Part shown: piece after piece, positions 23,664-36,738 of the stretch
Layout: each line of letters starts with the position of its first letter
How positions within the stretch are numbered: position 1 is the first letter of the stretch
NCBI GenBank assembly: GCA_038049695.1
Contig: CP142457.1
Coordinates: 28,791,001-28,855,000, forward strand
Reading direction: 5' to 3'
Origin: Cinnamomum chago
Taxonomy: Eukaryota > Streptophyta > Magnoliopsida > Laurales > Lauraceae
DNA length: 64,000 nucleotides
The notes under the pieces: generated by a model
What the model was told of the DNA's origin: nothing
What the model saw: the letters and a program-made list of their open reading frames with translations, nothing else
Database searches by the model: none
Position numbers and translations under genes: made by a program

Positions 23664-24735
23664 TTCTTACTACTTGCCGCATCTTGCTGCTTTTTTATCC
23701 GTAAATTGCTGTCGTTACATAGATTACTAAAACCAGAACTTCCTCGAGGTAATCAAAGAACAGAAAAATCAAAATGCAACTAATAAAAGGACAGTAAAAC
23801 TAGATGCAACTGACAATGGAAAGCTACAACAAACTAAAAACAGAGGTTGCAAGGACTTACTGGTTAATAGCTTGAAGATAAGGTGCTCTGCAAAGAGGGG
23901 AGACAAGTATCAACCCAAGAACACGTTCTCTGTATTTTGTCTGTCATGAAACAAGAAAACAAGTGACATTAGATAGAAGTCGAATGGTTTCTCCAATGCA
24001 ATAAATGAAGATGGACAGATGAGGGAGTCCGGATATACTCCAGCACTAGTCATCTGAAAGTGCTTAAAAGGATCCATAGTTTTAGGGCAAAGAGCATCCA
24101 TTGGACTGTTGCCATTGCTCATAGCCAAAACACAATCAATGCAGAACAAAATGCTCATCATTTACACCAGAATTCAAAGAGTCAGACCCATGTGCATCCT
24201 TTGGGACCCAGTTGCCCTGTACTCACAGTCCACCCACAAGTTTGTTAAACTACAAAACTTTAGGCTTTTGCATGTAAGCTTACTCATTGTCTCTGCTGAG
24301 ATCTATCCTCATTTAAAAAAGTATGAGTTAATTAAAAACTAAAAGTGTAAGAGTAACTCTAGAAACACGTTGAAGCAACTTACAATCTTGACGTAGGGGA
24401 ATTCACTTTCAATACCTCTAAAAACATTAAACAGATGTTTCAAAGTGCCTCTGAAAACATTAAACAGAGACAAGACATAATAGTAATAGATTATCCATTC
24501 AGTTTCAAAGGTCAAATGCTTACTAACTGCTTAAAAACAGAAGTAGCATCATTTAATCCTCTACCAACACATACAATATATCAAACACATCCTATATATC
24601 AAAAAAGAACCAACCGGATGAGGGAACACAAGTATCTGTATATGCTTTTTAAGAGAATTGTAACTAACCTGCACCCCAATAGGAATATCCAAGAGCCTCA
24701 GATGAGTCTGTTTCAGATCATAAAGTTCATTAGTA
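23664..24735 (-). other. Unidentified exon-like segments in the CACTA element
   Basis: On the minus strand several short open segments end at splice-like sites: LKQTHLRLLDIPIGVQ before GTTAGT (about 24676-24735), GIESEFPYVKI between AG and GTAAGT (about 24384-24418), MTSAGVYPDSLICPS after TTTCAG (ending near 24038), APYLQAIN between GCAG and GTAAGT (about 23861-23888), and LCNDSNLRIKKQQDAASSKK before GTAAGT (about 23664-23727). The order and orientation match the other captured fragments, so this could be a fourth host gene. I do not recognise the protein, and some segments may be chance. Confidence 0.35.
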
Positions 24736-25318
24736 AACTAACCAACAGAAAGGGATAGATTCAAATTTTACATTCATTTTGTAATATCAGTAGGACTCGA
24801 AGTTGTGTGCTGGATGAAATTATAACTCAACAACACAAAAGTGACACCAATCCCACCATAACTGAGCCACCCTTCTTGCAGATTCCTCAATAGAGGAAAA
24901 GGAAAGCTTTTCAAATTCATAAAAGGAAGAGAGATTTGAAGGGGGAAAAAAGGTCTTCTTTTCTCATATCTACGATTGAGAAACAAAGTAATTAAACCCA
25001 AATGATGCAATCCATGCAAAAAAAAAAAAAGGAAGAAAAAGAGAATCAGATGAAATGGGCAAGAGATGGAAGAACCTGAGAATAGCAGAGATGCTGCTCT
25101 TAAATTGCAGAATCACTGGAGTTGCTGGTGGACGAAGGTTGTATTTCATTCATTCTATTTACCACACCTAAGCAACCAAACAGGTTCAGATTCCAGAACA
25201 CAAACTTGTTAGTTGGGGAAAAGCTCCTGGAGGTTCAAAGAATCCTGTAGCTAGAACAACTATCCCAACTCAAGAAGAGCACATAAGAAAAAGGAAAGAA
25301 AGATACCAAACTACTCAT

Positions 25319-25402
25319 AGTGTATGGGTAATCCTCCTCAGTGTCAATACCCCCGTTGTTGATGATGAATTGGAAGGCATAGTCCCCCAACAGCTCCCTT
25401 TC
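25319..25402 (-). pseudogene. Captured fragment of papain-like cysteine protease (RD21-type)
   Basis: The minus-strand frame reads [13 protein letters not shown] followed by [10 protein letters not shown]. This is the strongly conserved segment after the GCNGGLM motif in plant papain-family (C1A) proteases, between the catalytic Cys and His. Only about 22-27 codons are present. The preceding GCNGGLM is corrupted, and neither the QGSCWAF active-site region nor the His region is found nearby. The fragment lies 850 bp downstream of the BSK fragment in the same orientation. Confidence 0.75.
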
Positions 25403-26174
25403 CATTCATTCCAAAAGCAACAAGAGAAAAACATGGCAATCTGGCATATGAAGAGCTAAATGCAATAAAATGAAAAGTTGAACAAAACAACCGACCTCAT
25501 AACTAATATTTAAACAAGCAAGTTTTATCATAATCAGCACCACACAATTATCCAAAAATGGGTTCAGTCCACAACCCTATCATTAATAACAACAAAAGTC
25601 TTGAGATGACGATCACAAGTGAAACATATCAAGATCCATCAACAACCACCCATCAACTAAAACAGATCCATCCTACTTCAACATTGTCTAATGTCATTAT
25701 CATAAATCTAAGACTGAAACATCTTCTTGATTAGATAATGTAACAAATGTATAATTAACCAAGTAAATCATTAACAAACGTGAGGACTCCTTCTGGAGTG
25801 CCCAAGCACACTTTTTAAAAGTGTGTCCTTAATGCATGACATTCATGGAGGCTATGGCTTAGAGGGGATGGAAAGGTCTCAATGTCACTGTGTGAACTAT
25901 GAATAGGTCAAAGCATTATCTCAACTATATATGTTGGGTCAGTTATATGAATTCCATTTCACCATTCAAATCTTACACAGGTTGAATCCTTGGATAGTTT
26001 TCATTCATCTGACTGAATGACATGTAGAGGTGGGTAGTACCTATAACAACTTAAATTACAAACAGCACAAAGCCAGAGTATAATTAAGATGAAACAAAAT
26101 TTGGAAAAACACAAGTTTAAACAAACAACAAAAACTCAAAGGGTCTTTTTCTTTGCATGAAATTCAATTCCTTA

Positions 26175-27182
<1,008 letters not shown>

Positions 27183-27511
27183 CCCTGCGCGGAAACCGAA
27201 ACCCTAGAGCGAGAGAGGGATCGATGAGGAAGAGAGGGATCTGATTCGGCGTCGCCGAGACTTGAGCAGGGAGAGAGACTGAGCAGGAGAGAGCGAGAGA
27301 GGGAACGATGAGTGAGGAGGGAACGATTAAAACAGAGCAGACTTCATCGAGTAATTGCATTTAACTGATCTTACACCGTCTCTTTTAAGTGGCCGTGGGT
27401 GTAACTTCGACGCTGAATCCATATTTTCTTGTAGTGTAGTGGCTAGTTATTGAATTAAAGAACTTGAAAATTGGTCATAATTGGTCACTTATTTTAAGCT
27501 CACCCTATTCA

Positions 27512-27534
27512 CCCCCCCCCCCCCCCCCCCCCCC
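27512..27534 (+). repeat. 23-bp poly(C) tract near LTR end
   Basis: Twenty-three consecutive C residues, part of the C-rich element close to the 3' end of the SIRE-like LTR. The length is likely variable. Confidence 0.9.
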
Positions 27535-27573
27535 GCGCCCCCTCTAGGGTTTGGATCCCAGACTTTCACAACC

Positions 27574-28610
27574 CCACTGTGAATTTGATGATGAAACTGT
27601 CTGGATTTTAGAAGAGGATGGTAATTTCACCTTGAAATCTACTTACCATTTGATACGTTGGAATTGTGATCAAAACTACAGCGTGCTCCTTTGATATGGT
27701 TTAAAGGCTGTATTAAAAAGCATTCTATATGTGCATGGATGTTTCTTCGAGGGAAGTTGAAAATGAAGGACTACCTCCTTCAAAGAAATGTTGTCTGCAA
27801 CTCCTGCTATGTGTTATGTGACTGTACTTGGGAATCTGGATCACATCTTATGCTTCATTGCTCTAAAGCTCAAACAGTATGGTCTATCCTTTTGGCAAAG
27901 CTCAATCTGAACTACGTTACTTGTAACTCACCTCTAGATTTACTGGAATAAATTATTCTTCGAGTTGATCAGCGTCATAAGGGTATTCAAATAGTGGGGA
28001 AATTAATTTGTTGTGCTTTCATATGGCATATCTGGAATGAAAGAAACAAGCGTATATTTAGAGGTAAATCTACTCCAGCCCTTAGTGTGATGCACAATAT
28101 TGTTCAAGTACTCCAGAGTAGGATGGTGTTTCTTGGAATATCGCTCCCGGATAATGTTTCTTGTCATTGGGATATTCCTCCAATTATTTCCAGGCATTCC
28201 CATATACTTCCTGCTATAAAACTAGGGTGGAGATTGTCCATTGTTTTCCCTAGACAAGTTCTTGTTGGCATAATTTGGAGTGACATTGACCAGCCACTTG
28301 AAGGAGCAAATCGATCTGGATTGGACTATTACCCAGGAATTCTCCATCTGATGCATCTTATTCCTGATCACCTTTCTTCTCTCATTGTTGAGGCCAATCC
28401 GGCTCTATAAAGAATATTAAGTTACCGACACCAATCTCCCTGGAGTAGGAGATTTCAAGTGCGGCGAATAAAAGCTTTCATTCAGAAATTCCAAGTCAGC
28501 TTTGAAGATCCTCACCCAAAAATAGTTCAGTTCTGCAGAAGGATGAGTCTTTCCAAATTGGCTCCTTTTCAAGTCACAAGTGAAGAGATGGCGGTCCTAA
28601 GGCAATAATG
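27574..28610 (+). pseudogene. L1-type LINE, piece 3 (zinc-binding RVT tail)
   Basis: Resumes after the LTR with DDETVWILEEDGNFTLKSTY and WFKGCIKKHSICAWMFLRGK, then the zf-RVT cysteine/histidine cluster ending ESGSHLMLHCSKAQTVW and FIWHIWNERNKRIFRGK. This matches the C-terminal end of plant L1 ORF2. A stop near 27950 separates two open parts. Sequence to 28610 (ending near TSEEMAVLRQ) remains mostly open in one frame but I do not recognise it. An AT-rich tail with a T-run follows. Confidence 0.8.
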
Positions 28611-28667
28611 TATTGTTTTTTTTTTATCACCAAGGGTTATTTGTCTTTTAGTTTGCTTTTTTAAAGC

Positions 28668-29351
28668 TGTGTGGGGGCATTCCGTAATCACAGGCTTGGG
28701 TAGGACCGCTCCTCAAGCTCGGGGGTACCTCCAGTCTCGGTGTCCTCCAAGCTCGGATGAGGCACCATCTCGGGCACGCATGGGGTCGACTCGGTTGCCA
28801 CGATCATTAGCGTCCACCTCGGTCTCGGCCTTAAGCTTGATCTCGGTCTCCTGTCATTCAACCATAAATGCAGCCATAAATGCGCTGCCGTGACGGAAAC
28901 GGCAAACTGACAGACAGAGTGGGCGCCGGACCTAGATAAGGGGCACGCCTTATCTTAGGGTCATGTCCATAGGCATGAGATGATGGTCCGATGGGACATT
29001 CCCTTTTCACCTACCCCCACTCAGGATATAAGAGGTACACTCTTATAGGACTTCCATCCCCTCATGAGGGCAGTCCAATGATGACTTTCACGTCTATATA
29101 TTGCATGAAGGGAAACCATGTGAGGTACGCATAACCTCTCCCTCCCAAAGCTTTCTTCCTCCATCTCTTTCAGTTCTCACACTGACTTGAGCATCGGAGC
29201 GCCTTCGGCTACCTTCGGCCAGGGGCTCTGACTCACTGTCTCTTTCTTTCAGATCATCGGAGGCTCGATCATTTCCCCTCATCTTCCCAAGATCTCCAAA
29301 TCAAGAGCTTAATCCTCTAATAATCAAGTCCGTAGTTTTTAGGCACTTACA
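28668..29351 (+). mobile_element. Solo LTR (684 bp, Ty3/gypsy Tat/Retand-like)
   Basis: Starts TGTGTGGGGGCATTCC and ends TAGGCACTTACA. The 5-bp duplication AAAGC is perfect (28663-28667, 29352-29356). The text GACTTGAGCATCGGAGCGCC and the GGGGGCATTC start are typical of Tat-clade LTRs. Possible TATA sequences are at about 29090. There is no internal domain on either side. Confidence 0.85.
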
Positions 29352-29356
29352 AAAGC

Positions 29357-30381
29357 CTTGTGCTAATTGAAGGCATTCTAGTAGTGGGCGTCTAGACGCT
29401 ATGGTTTGGCATCTGGATGCCAAGAAGACAATTTCATTGCTGAAGCTACTAGTTGCGGGCGTCCGGACACTACAGGACTAGAGTCTGGACGCCAGAATTC
29501 TTTCAGATATTTTTCAGAAATTTAATTTTACAGATTTTGTAATGCTTTTATAGGGGCATTATTTTAGAGATATTCATTTCTTAATTTGGGAATATTAGAT
29601 TTTTTTATTTTTTTTGTAGTTCTCTGGGGTATGCCTTAAGGGGAGGTTCTAATAACCATGTTGGTTTTCAGACCTCTTTTTCTGTACATTAACTTATTTA
29701 AGAAAATGAAGATCTAACTTACTCTTCAAGAGAGAGAGAAAGAGAGTAGAGGCCTTCATCAATGGAGAGAGGAAGAGGATGGGCCTCTTGCGGACGAAGG
29801 CGGAATGGAGGGAACTCAAATAGCTCTTAGAATTCCTGCTCCAACTCCAACCAAAATGGCAATGCCCAAAGAGGGAGTCCAAGACAAAATCCTGACAACC
29901 CGACAATAAATCCGCCATCGAGTTTAGGGTAGGATCAACCCGTCGGCTCCCAGTCGGGTCCTTCAAGAGGCTCTGATGTTGGCCGCTGAGACCGAAAAGG
30001 AAAGAATGTGGCTATGACCATTCCTTGCGCTCTTATTGCAAATCCAACTTCACCGTCTGCAGATACCAAATCTTCCAATCCAGGTAATTAATCTAATCTC
30101 TCTCTATTTCTTTATTATCTATGAATCAATATCGGAGCTTGGTCATGACTCAGATCCATATGGGAGTGAGTCAAGGATGCCTCGGGCGAGTGGACATGTA
30201 AGGATCAAGGAGACACATGATTTACTCGCTTGTATCAACTTTCAACCTCAGCTCAGCCCTTGGGTGAGGGAAAGAGAACTTGGGTGAGGTAAGATAATGC
30301 TCGCTTAAGGAAATGTGGCATGTCAATTGCCAAGGTTATTGTTGTGGTAAGAGGCTGTTCTTAATCAATTGAATTAATCAT

Positions 30382-30382
<1 letters not shown>
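29357..30382. other. Anonymous sequence with GCGTCTAGACGC-type palindromes
   Basis: No gene is recognised. At 29385-29500 four short palindrome-like words occur (GGGCGTCTAGACGC, GCATCTGGATGCC, GGGCGTCCGGACAC, GTCTGGACGCC), resembling the clusters seen in the LTRs, so this may be the remains of another LTR. The rest is AT-rich. Confidence 0.4.

Positions 30383-30413
<31 letters not shown>
30383..30413. repeat. (AT)n microsatellite
   Basis: AT dinucleotide run in AT-rich spacer. Confidence 0.9.
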
Positions 30414-30414
<1 letters not shown>

Positions 30415-32160
30415 GAGCAATGCTCTCCTACGCTCAAACTTAGGAGAAAATTTCATAAACTCATGCTTGTAAGGCCCACCTTTGGTCAATCCAAATGAAC
30501 CAAACACATGACCCCCCCTAAATTGCACATGTACACCAACTTTCGGTCAAATCCGAATTTACTTAACCATTGGGTCGACTATGTATCGATCCAAATGGAC
30601 TATTGACCATTAAACTTTTGGACCCATATAGAGATGATAAAAATCACGGTTGACGCTGATTTTTTATAAAGAGGATGATCACAAGGAGTCCTTAAAATCC
30701 ACCTCATCTCCATCCTCATACAGGTCATCAAATGACCCCACCATATACTTGAGCTTACCTTATTAATTTTCATAATAACTTAAAATGCCCCATTTGAAAC
30801 AAATGCATGTTTTTGAAAAGCAGGGGCCACAAAAGTAGGAGCGGAAATAGAGAACGGAAGGCGGGTGGTCGGGCTCTCGTTTCTATGCTTACCGATAAAA
30901 GAAAGAGTAATGCTACTTGGACAAACTTTTTGGCCAGAATTTTGGCCAACCCATATGGTTTCCATTGAATATCAAGTAGTTAAAAATCATTTTTTTTTTC
31001 AAGATCCTCACCGTACTAAATAAGTTTCTAATAGGCGGTACGAAATAGAATCATCTACAGAAAAATAGTGATAGAAACGTACCGTAAACATTTATGGCTT
31101 TCCAACTCATTTCCATTTTCCGATAATCCACGGGGTGGTCGGTGAAGGAGGAAGAGGTGGGTGGTAAAGAGAAAATGAGCTGGAAAACCCAAATTCTAAT
31201 TTTATAGCAGGGCATTTATAACATCGTGAGAAAGTAAGTGAAAAGAATTGCTAACATGGAGTCGACAGACCTATTTCAAAGACAACTAAAAGATTATCAA
31301 TCTTTTTGAAACAAGCAATTAATGAGACCCCTTTTTAAAGAATTCACAAAAACTGTAGAATCTTATTAAAGCTTTACCTTAAAAGCTATTGCTAGGAGTG
31401 GGTCGGACCAAACTATGGCATATCAAAACCTGACCTAACTTTAATAATACAAAATCATATATAGCCCCACCTCGACATAGGGTCTAAGTGCATTTTGTGA
31501 GATCCCATTGGCCTGCCTGTTGCTTGCTTGTTTCTCAGGGGCCTTGGACTACATTAAGTCTCACATCGAAAATAGCTAAGTTCTCATCCAGCGCTTGTCA
31601 GCCAAATTCCGTCTTAACTCAACATGAGGCCTTTTAAAACATTATAGTCCCAAAAATGACATAAATATCTTAAAATCAAATATAAAAATAATAATAAAGT
31701 AAAAAACTATATGAATAAAATTAAAATGAAGAAAAATATATTTGGGATGGGGCAAGTTGTGCTTCAAACTTTCTATCACATAGTCCAAACTGCCCTCAAA
31801 TATCAAATTGGCTCAAATTTTAGATCTAGGCCCAGCCTTAGTATGAAAACCTAAGGCCCAAACCCTACCCAAGTAAGCTGACTCAGGTTAGGCTAGGCCT
31901 AACTTGGGAAATGAGGACCTTAGTTATCACAATTATATCTCTATATTTTCCTAATAATATCCTGATATTTTCATGATATCACGAAAAAATGAAAAAAAAA
32001 GTCAGAAAATCCACATAAAATAGGAAGAATTGAAAAGAATCTGTAAAAATATTCATAAAAGTTTTTTTATTTATAAAAATTAGTTCATTTTTCACGAAAA
32101 CTTTTCCAATAATGATTTTTAACCATGGTAAAATCTATGAAAAGTTCTCTCTAGGGGTGT
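30414..32160. other. Anonymous spacer
   Basis: No gene, RNA or defined repeat ends are seen. Two stretches start with similar words (GAGCAATGCTCTCCTACGC at 30415 and GAGTAATGCTACTTGGAC at about 30904), which may mark old non-autonomous elements. At 31390-31920 the text resembles degenerate LTR sequence. Confidence 0.35.
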
Positions 32161-33180
32161 GTTGAATAGGACTAATAGACAATTATGCCAATTTAAAACT
32201 TAAGGTCCAAAACACACAATTTAATTATCTTATCAATAAAAATAATGAAATAAACTGCGGAATCAATAAGAAATTAATAGAGAAAAATCAATATAAATAC
32301 CAATTGCAGTGATTATGAATATAATTCTAACAAATGAGTTGCACAAGTATTAATTAATAGTCAATCTAAACAGCATTCGTTTTCCTCACGCATTTCATAG
32401 CATGCATAATCAATATAAAAGCATTAAAGAGATGGACACAATAATTTTATAGTGGTTCGGTCTTTGGCCTATGTCCACACTAGGGATGTTAATGGTTCTC
32501 CGATTCTCCGATTACCCAGAGGTTCCAACCCCTTAAAAACCAGGTCTTAGTCCTTATTTTGGCCCCAATAAGTAAATGGGTCCAGGTTCGGTTTCACCTT
32601 GGTTCGAACCCGTGGACCCGAGACCTGACATATTACCTCAATTTTCAAAAATCTCTTCTAAAAATCATATATTTTTTAATAACATTCTCTACCTAGACCC
32701 AGACCCGGATTTAGACCCGTCTCATATATGGTTCTGGTTCGGAGCCAAGAAACCAGTTCTGAAACGGTTCCGAGTCCACCTTCTCCTTAACAGTTTCAGT
32801 TTCAGTGACGGATTCACATGGACATATACCGGAACCGACCGGTTTACAACCCTTGTCCACACCCAAGATGATCACCCCCAATAGCACCATCTGATATTGG
32901 TCTCTTTGGTATTCACTATATGAGGTTTCAACAAGTACACTTCAAACCCGTACAACCTGATTTTATTAGGGTGGTTTGAGCGCAAAAGTTGCTCTGCCGT
33001 CTATTTTATTATAGGAGTTCAATTACAAAGGTCTACTCCTCTTGAGAGATGTGAATAATAAACAAAAGTAAAAAAGACGAATGTTGATCTAAAAAAAGAT
33101 AAATATTACTTATCAGCCGTGTTCGATGTCGAAATCTGGCCTCCAACAGAAGATCCTTTGGCAAACTTATAATTTATTTT
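32161..33180. other. Possible degenerate copia LTR hosting a MITE
   Basis: Words such as ATAAACTGCGGAATC and TTTTATAGTGGTTCGG recall SIRE-type copia LTR sequence in antisense. No TG...CA ends or target duplication were found. It is interrupted by the MITE at 32481-32854. Confidence 0.35.
32481..32854. mobile_element. hAT-type MITE (374 bp) with perfect 8-bp TSD
   Basis: Left end TAGGGATGTTAATGGT, right end in reverse complement AAGGGTTGTAAACCGG. GTCCACAC is duplicated exactly at 32473-32480 and 32855-32862. The interior is a string of short GGTTC/GAACC and GACCC words. The 102-codon ORF in it is a by-product of the repeat. Confidence 0.88.
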
Positions 33181-36100
33181 TACAGTTAGAAATAAAGAAA
33201 TGATGACATATAGTTACACAACTATGCAGTTAACATCTAACTGACCACTAATAAGTTCAAACTATTGAGCCGGGCCGGGCACGATCGGGCTTGATATCTC
33301 ATCAATAGCCGAGCTTAGGATCGACCTGCAGCTATACCTAATCTTGCGGTCTTCTACTAACCATGGTTCCCTTAAAAAAAAAATGAGAAAAACCTGATAA
33401 ATGATCAGATTAAAATTTTACTATGACACTTTTAAGTAACAATCACTTGAGAAACTCAAGAGGACCGGGTGGCAAGGGTGTCTCATTTTACAAAGTTACA
33501 CAGTGATTGATCCCTAGATAGATAGGTTGTATCACATGTTTTATAGCACTCATCCATCTAGCAAAGAAAAGTAATAATCATTTAATAATTTTAAAGACAG
33601 CTACATTTTTAAAGGGGATTTTATCGCCCATAAGAACCCATATGAGATGTTCAAATTTTGTCAAATTACATTAATTATGTTTAAGCATATAACAATGAGG
33701 TCTAAATGTACATCATTTTTATGGAAGAGAAACACTACATTTTTTTAATATCAACTCTAGCATATCCATAACACAGTTTCAACTCTCAAGGCCTTTCACA
33801 GAAATGATCACCATGTCTCTTGTGACCCTATCACAGATTACCATTGGCACTAACCCTTGAAAAAAAGAAGAATAAGTTTGAAGTATAAACGTAGTTTAAA
33901 ATTCACCAGAAAAACCAATACAATTACTTGTATCTTTTGGTATCCAAGCCAAAGGGGTTGGGACCCAAAAAAGAACCCGCACATATGGGAAGACAACCTA
34001 CTCAAGTGAGAAAGGAGCCTACATACATGGGAAGAGGTGGCATATCTAGGGTTCAAACACCGTGTAGCCAGGTGAGAACCACCGCTCATTGCCACCGATC
34101 TCCAATACAACTACTTGTTAAAAGATGTATCTTTCAATGCAAGAGTGAAATGATATTTACTTTGTGGAAGAAGACCAATAGTTACCGTTTCCTATCATAT
34201 GTAAATGGAATTTCGTTCCATGAAACTTCAAAAAATAGAAACCCAAAATGTCAAATAAAAATCTCGGTAAAAATGTAGAGCATCAATGGGTTCGAATCTA
34301 AATATCAGAACAACACAATTGAACTTAAGCGAAAAGAAAATAACCACCCTATTAGTAGGAAGATTTAGAAAGCCCAATAACCCAATTAAAAGTGAATGCA
34401 TGTAGAATCAAGAAAGAAAAAAGAAGAAGAATAGGAAGTCTAAAGCTATTCATCTGAATGTCACAATAAGAGAAAGAATAGGAATATTTGAACTACAAAC
34501 TTAAATCGCACTAACAGTAAGGAAGACCACCACAAGATCTTGTATCTTTGATTCAACACATTTTACAATAACCTATAAAAAAGAAGAAAAAATGTAGTGA
34601 GAGAATACAAAACCTTTAGTAGCAATGCCCATCAATATTTGAGAAATATAAAAGGGAAACAAAATAAAAGAAGACCCAATGAAATTGATCTATAGAGGAC
34701 TTCATATCTATGGAAATTGAGAGGATGTAATGAAAAATAATATATTTATAAAACATAGATTGAAACACTAAGGTTATCTAACTTGAAAGTTGGTATAAAA
34801 GAATTATAAATAAAAAACGGAAAATCATCGTGATGGTAATTGGAAGTTTTAATGAAAATCCTATGCGTGCGTGCGAATGTTGAGTTTAGGACTACTATAA
34901 GGCTAAAAAAATGAAAAACCCTAAATTCCAAATAAGCCAAAAAATTTAAAAAAAAAAAGAAAAAGAAAAAAGATACGGTCTTCAGTAATCATAATATGCT
35001 TAATCCAAAATGCAAGCAATCAGTTCGTACATCAAACTAATACATAGTTAGAGCCCAAAAAGGTTTCCAAATATTACTGAAAGGGAATAAATTCCAATAT
35101 ATATATATATATATTTACATAAATCAATATATCAATTCAAACTTTATGTATCATTCTTAAAATTTTGTATATCAAAATCAAAGTCAAAAGGTTATAATGG
35201 ATGGCTATGATTTTTTTATATTTGGGAGATGATATATAGACATAGTGAGCAATCAAAACTCACAAATAACCAAAGGATAGGAATTTTGAAGATATAAATG
35301 GAAAAGATGCAAGCTATATAAAAAAAATAAAAGTGATTTTTAGCAGTGGAAATAAGCACCCTTAGCTGCGGGTTTTTTCTCCACCACTAAAAGTTACAGG
35401 TCACATATGTTCAGTTTTTAGTGGCGAAGAATTTTTTTCACTGCTAAAATGGGTAGAAAACCTTAGACAGTTCATGAGTTATCAGAATTGAAGGTGAACG
35501 AGTACATCTACTAGTGATTTATCATCAGTTTCGGTAATGGTAGAGGAGTTGAGGTAGGAAGAGAGAATGACGTTTGGAGGGATCTAAAGGAGTCAAGCGA
35601 ATTTTGATAACATGTGGAGAGAGATAGAGAGGAAGGAGACTCTTTTTTTAGTTGAGGAAACGAAGAAGTTGCAAAACTTTCCCGCCACTAAAAATCACGT
35701 TTTCTTTTGTAGTACCAATTGAGATGCAAAGAAAATAGTAAAACCAAAACCAATTGGGAGTTCTGATGGTCTTGAAGCAAGCATATTGTTTTTGTTTGGT
35801 AAATAGAAGAATATATATATATATATATATTTGTAAATGAGCTAATGAGGAGTTGATCGAGAGAGAGTCCAAGCTACAGTTGTTGTTTGGAAGATCCTTA
35901 GATTTAGGAATTAGATTGTATGCAAGGATTGCAATGAAGGCTATTTTGTTGCTTCGAAGATAACCATAGAGTAAATGTCCATTTTCCCCATAGTGAATCC
36001 TACTATAGTTGGATAATAATGGTAATGATCTGGTGTTGACACGAGAAAACCAAGACAAGCAGGTCTAGCTAGTCAAGATACACAACACGAGGATAGGAAC

Positions 36101-36362
36101 TATCCCATTCGAGTCAAAATACAAAACAAGTCCAAACCATTGAATAGTCCATCATATCCTAGCCACACATGTTTATCAAGTGTAAGCTACATGGGTCCTA
36201 AGGTATACTTTAAGTCTGGTCACAATCCTAATTTTATAGAAGTTCAATTTCATAATTAATTAAGTATTTTATACTAAGAGAGTGTACAAGGAGACAAGAT
36301 TAACATATACAATTAATAAATCAAGAAGGAAGTTGCTATCCAAACCTAGGTCAATGGTGTCA
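33181..36362. other. Anonymous AT-rich spacer
   Basis: No host gene or transposon protein is recognised. It includes short AT runs (about 35098-35114 and 35812-35832). The only structured item is the possible CACTA-type MITE listed separately. Confidence 0.45.
35311..35716. mobile_element. Possible CACTA-type MITE
   Basis: The right end in reverse complement reads GTACTACAAAAGAAAACGTG followed by ATTTTTAGTGGCGG. The left end has a decayed version, CTATATAAAAAAAATAAAAG then TGATTTTTAGCAGTGG. TTTTTAGTGGCG words recur inside. Target duplication not resolved. Confidence 0.45.
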
Positions 36363-36588
36363 TCCATGTACGAGCATAAACTAACGGAGTGCATAGGGAC
36401 GTTAAGTCAACGGTGCTTCTTAAGGAGTATCATTGATGTGCCATCATGCTGGGCATCCGTTGGCTTAGTTCCTTATCCATGTATGGGCATAAACTAACGG
36501 AGTGCATAGGGAAGTTAAGTCAATGGTGCTTCTTAAGAAGTATCAATGATGTGCCATCATGCTAGGCATCCGTTGGCTTAGTTCCTTA
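36363..36588. repeat. 113-bp tandem duplication
   Basis: Two adjacent copies (36363-36475 and 36476-36588), each with GCATAAACTAACGGAGTGCA and ATGTGCCATCATGCT. A few substitutions separate them. Confidence 0.95.
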
Positions 36589-36738
36589 CACATTTGGTTA
36601 AGCCATGCACAATACAAAGACACTTAGACAACCATGGAAGCAAACCAAGCCACGAGCTTCGATTCTAATCCCACTAAAAGTCACATGTTAGAAAGCCTGT
36701 GGGTCTCAAAGCTAAGGTCCAAAACTAGGGTACGAGTT

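Noticed and set aside
32590..32620. tRNA-like B-box (GGTTCGAACCC)
   Set aside because: There is no A-box or cloverleaf around it; it is one of many GGTTC/GAACC words of the hAT-type MITE.
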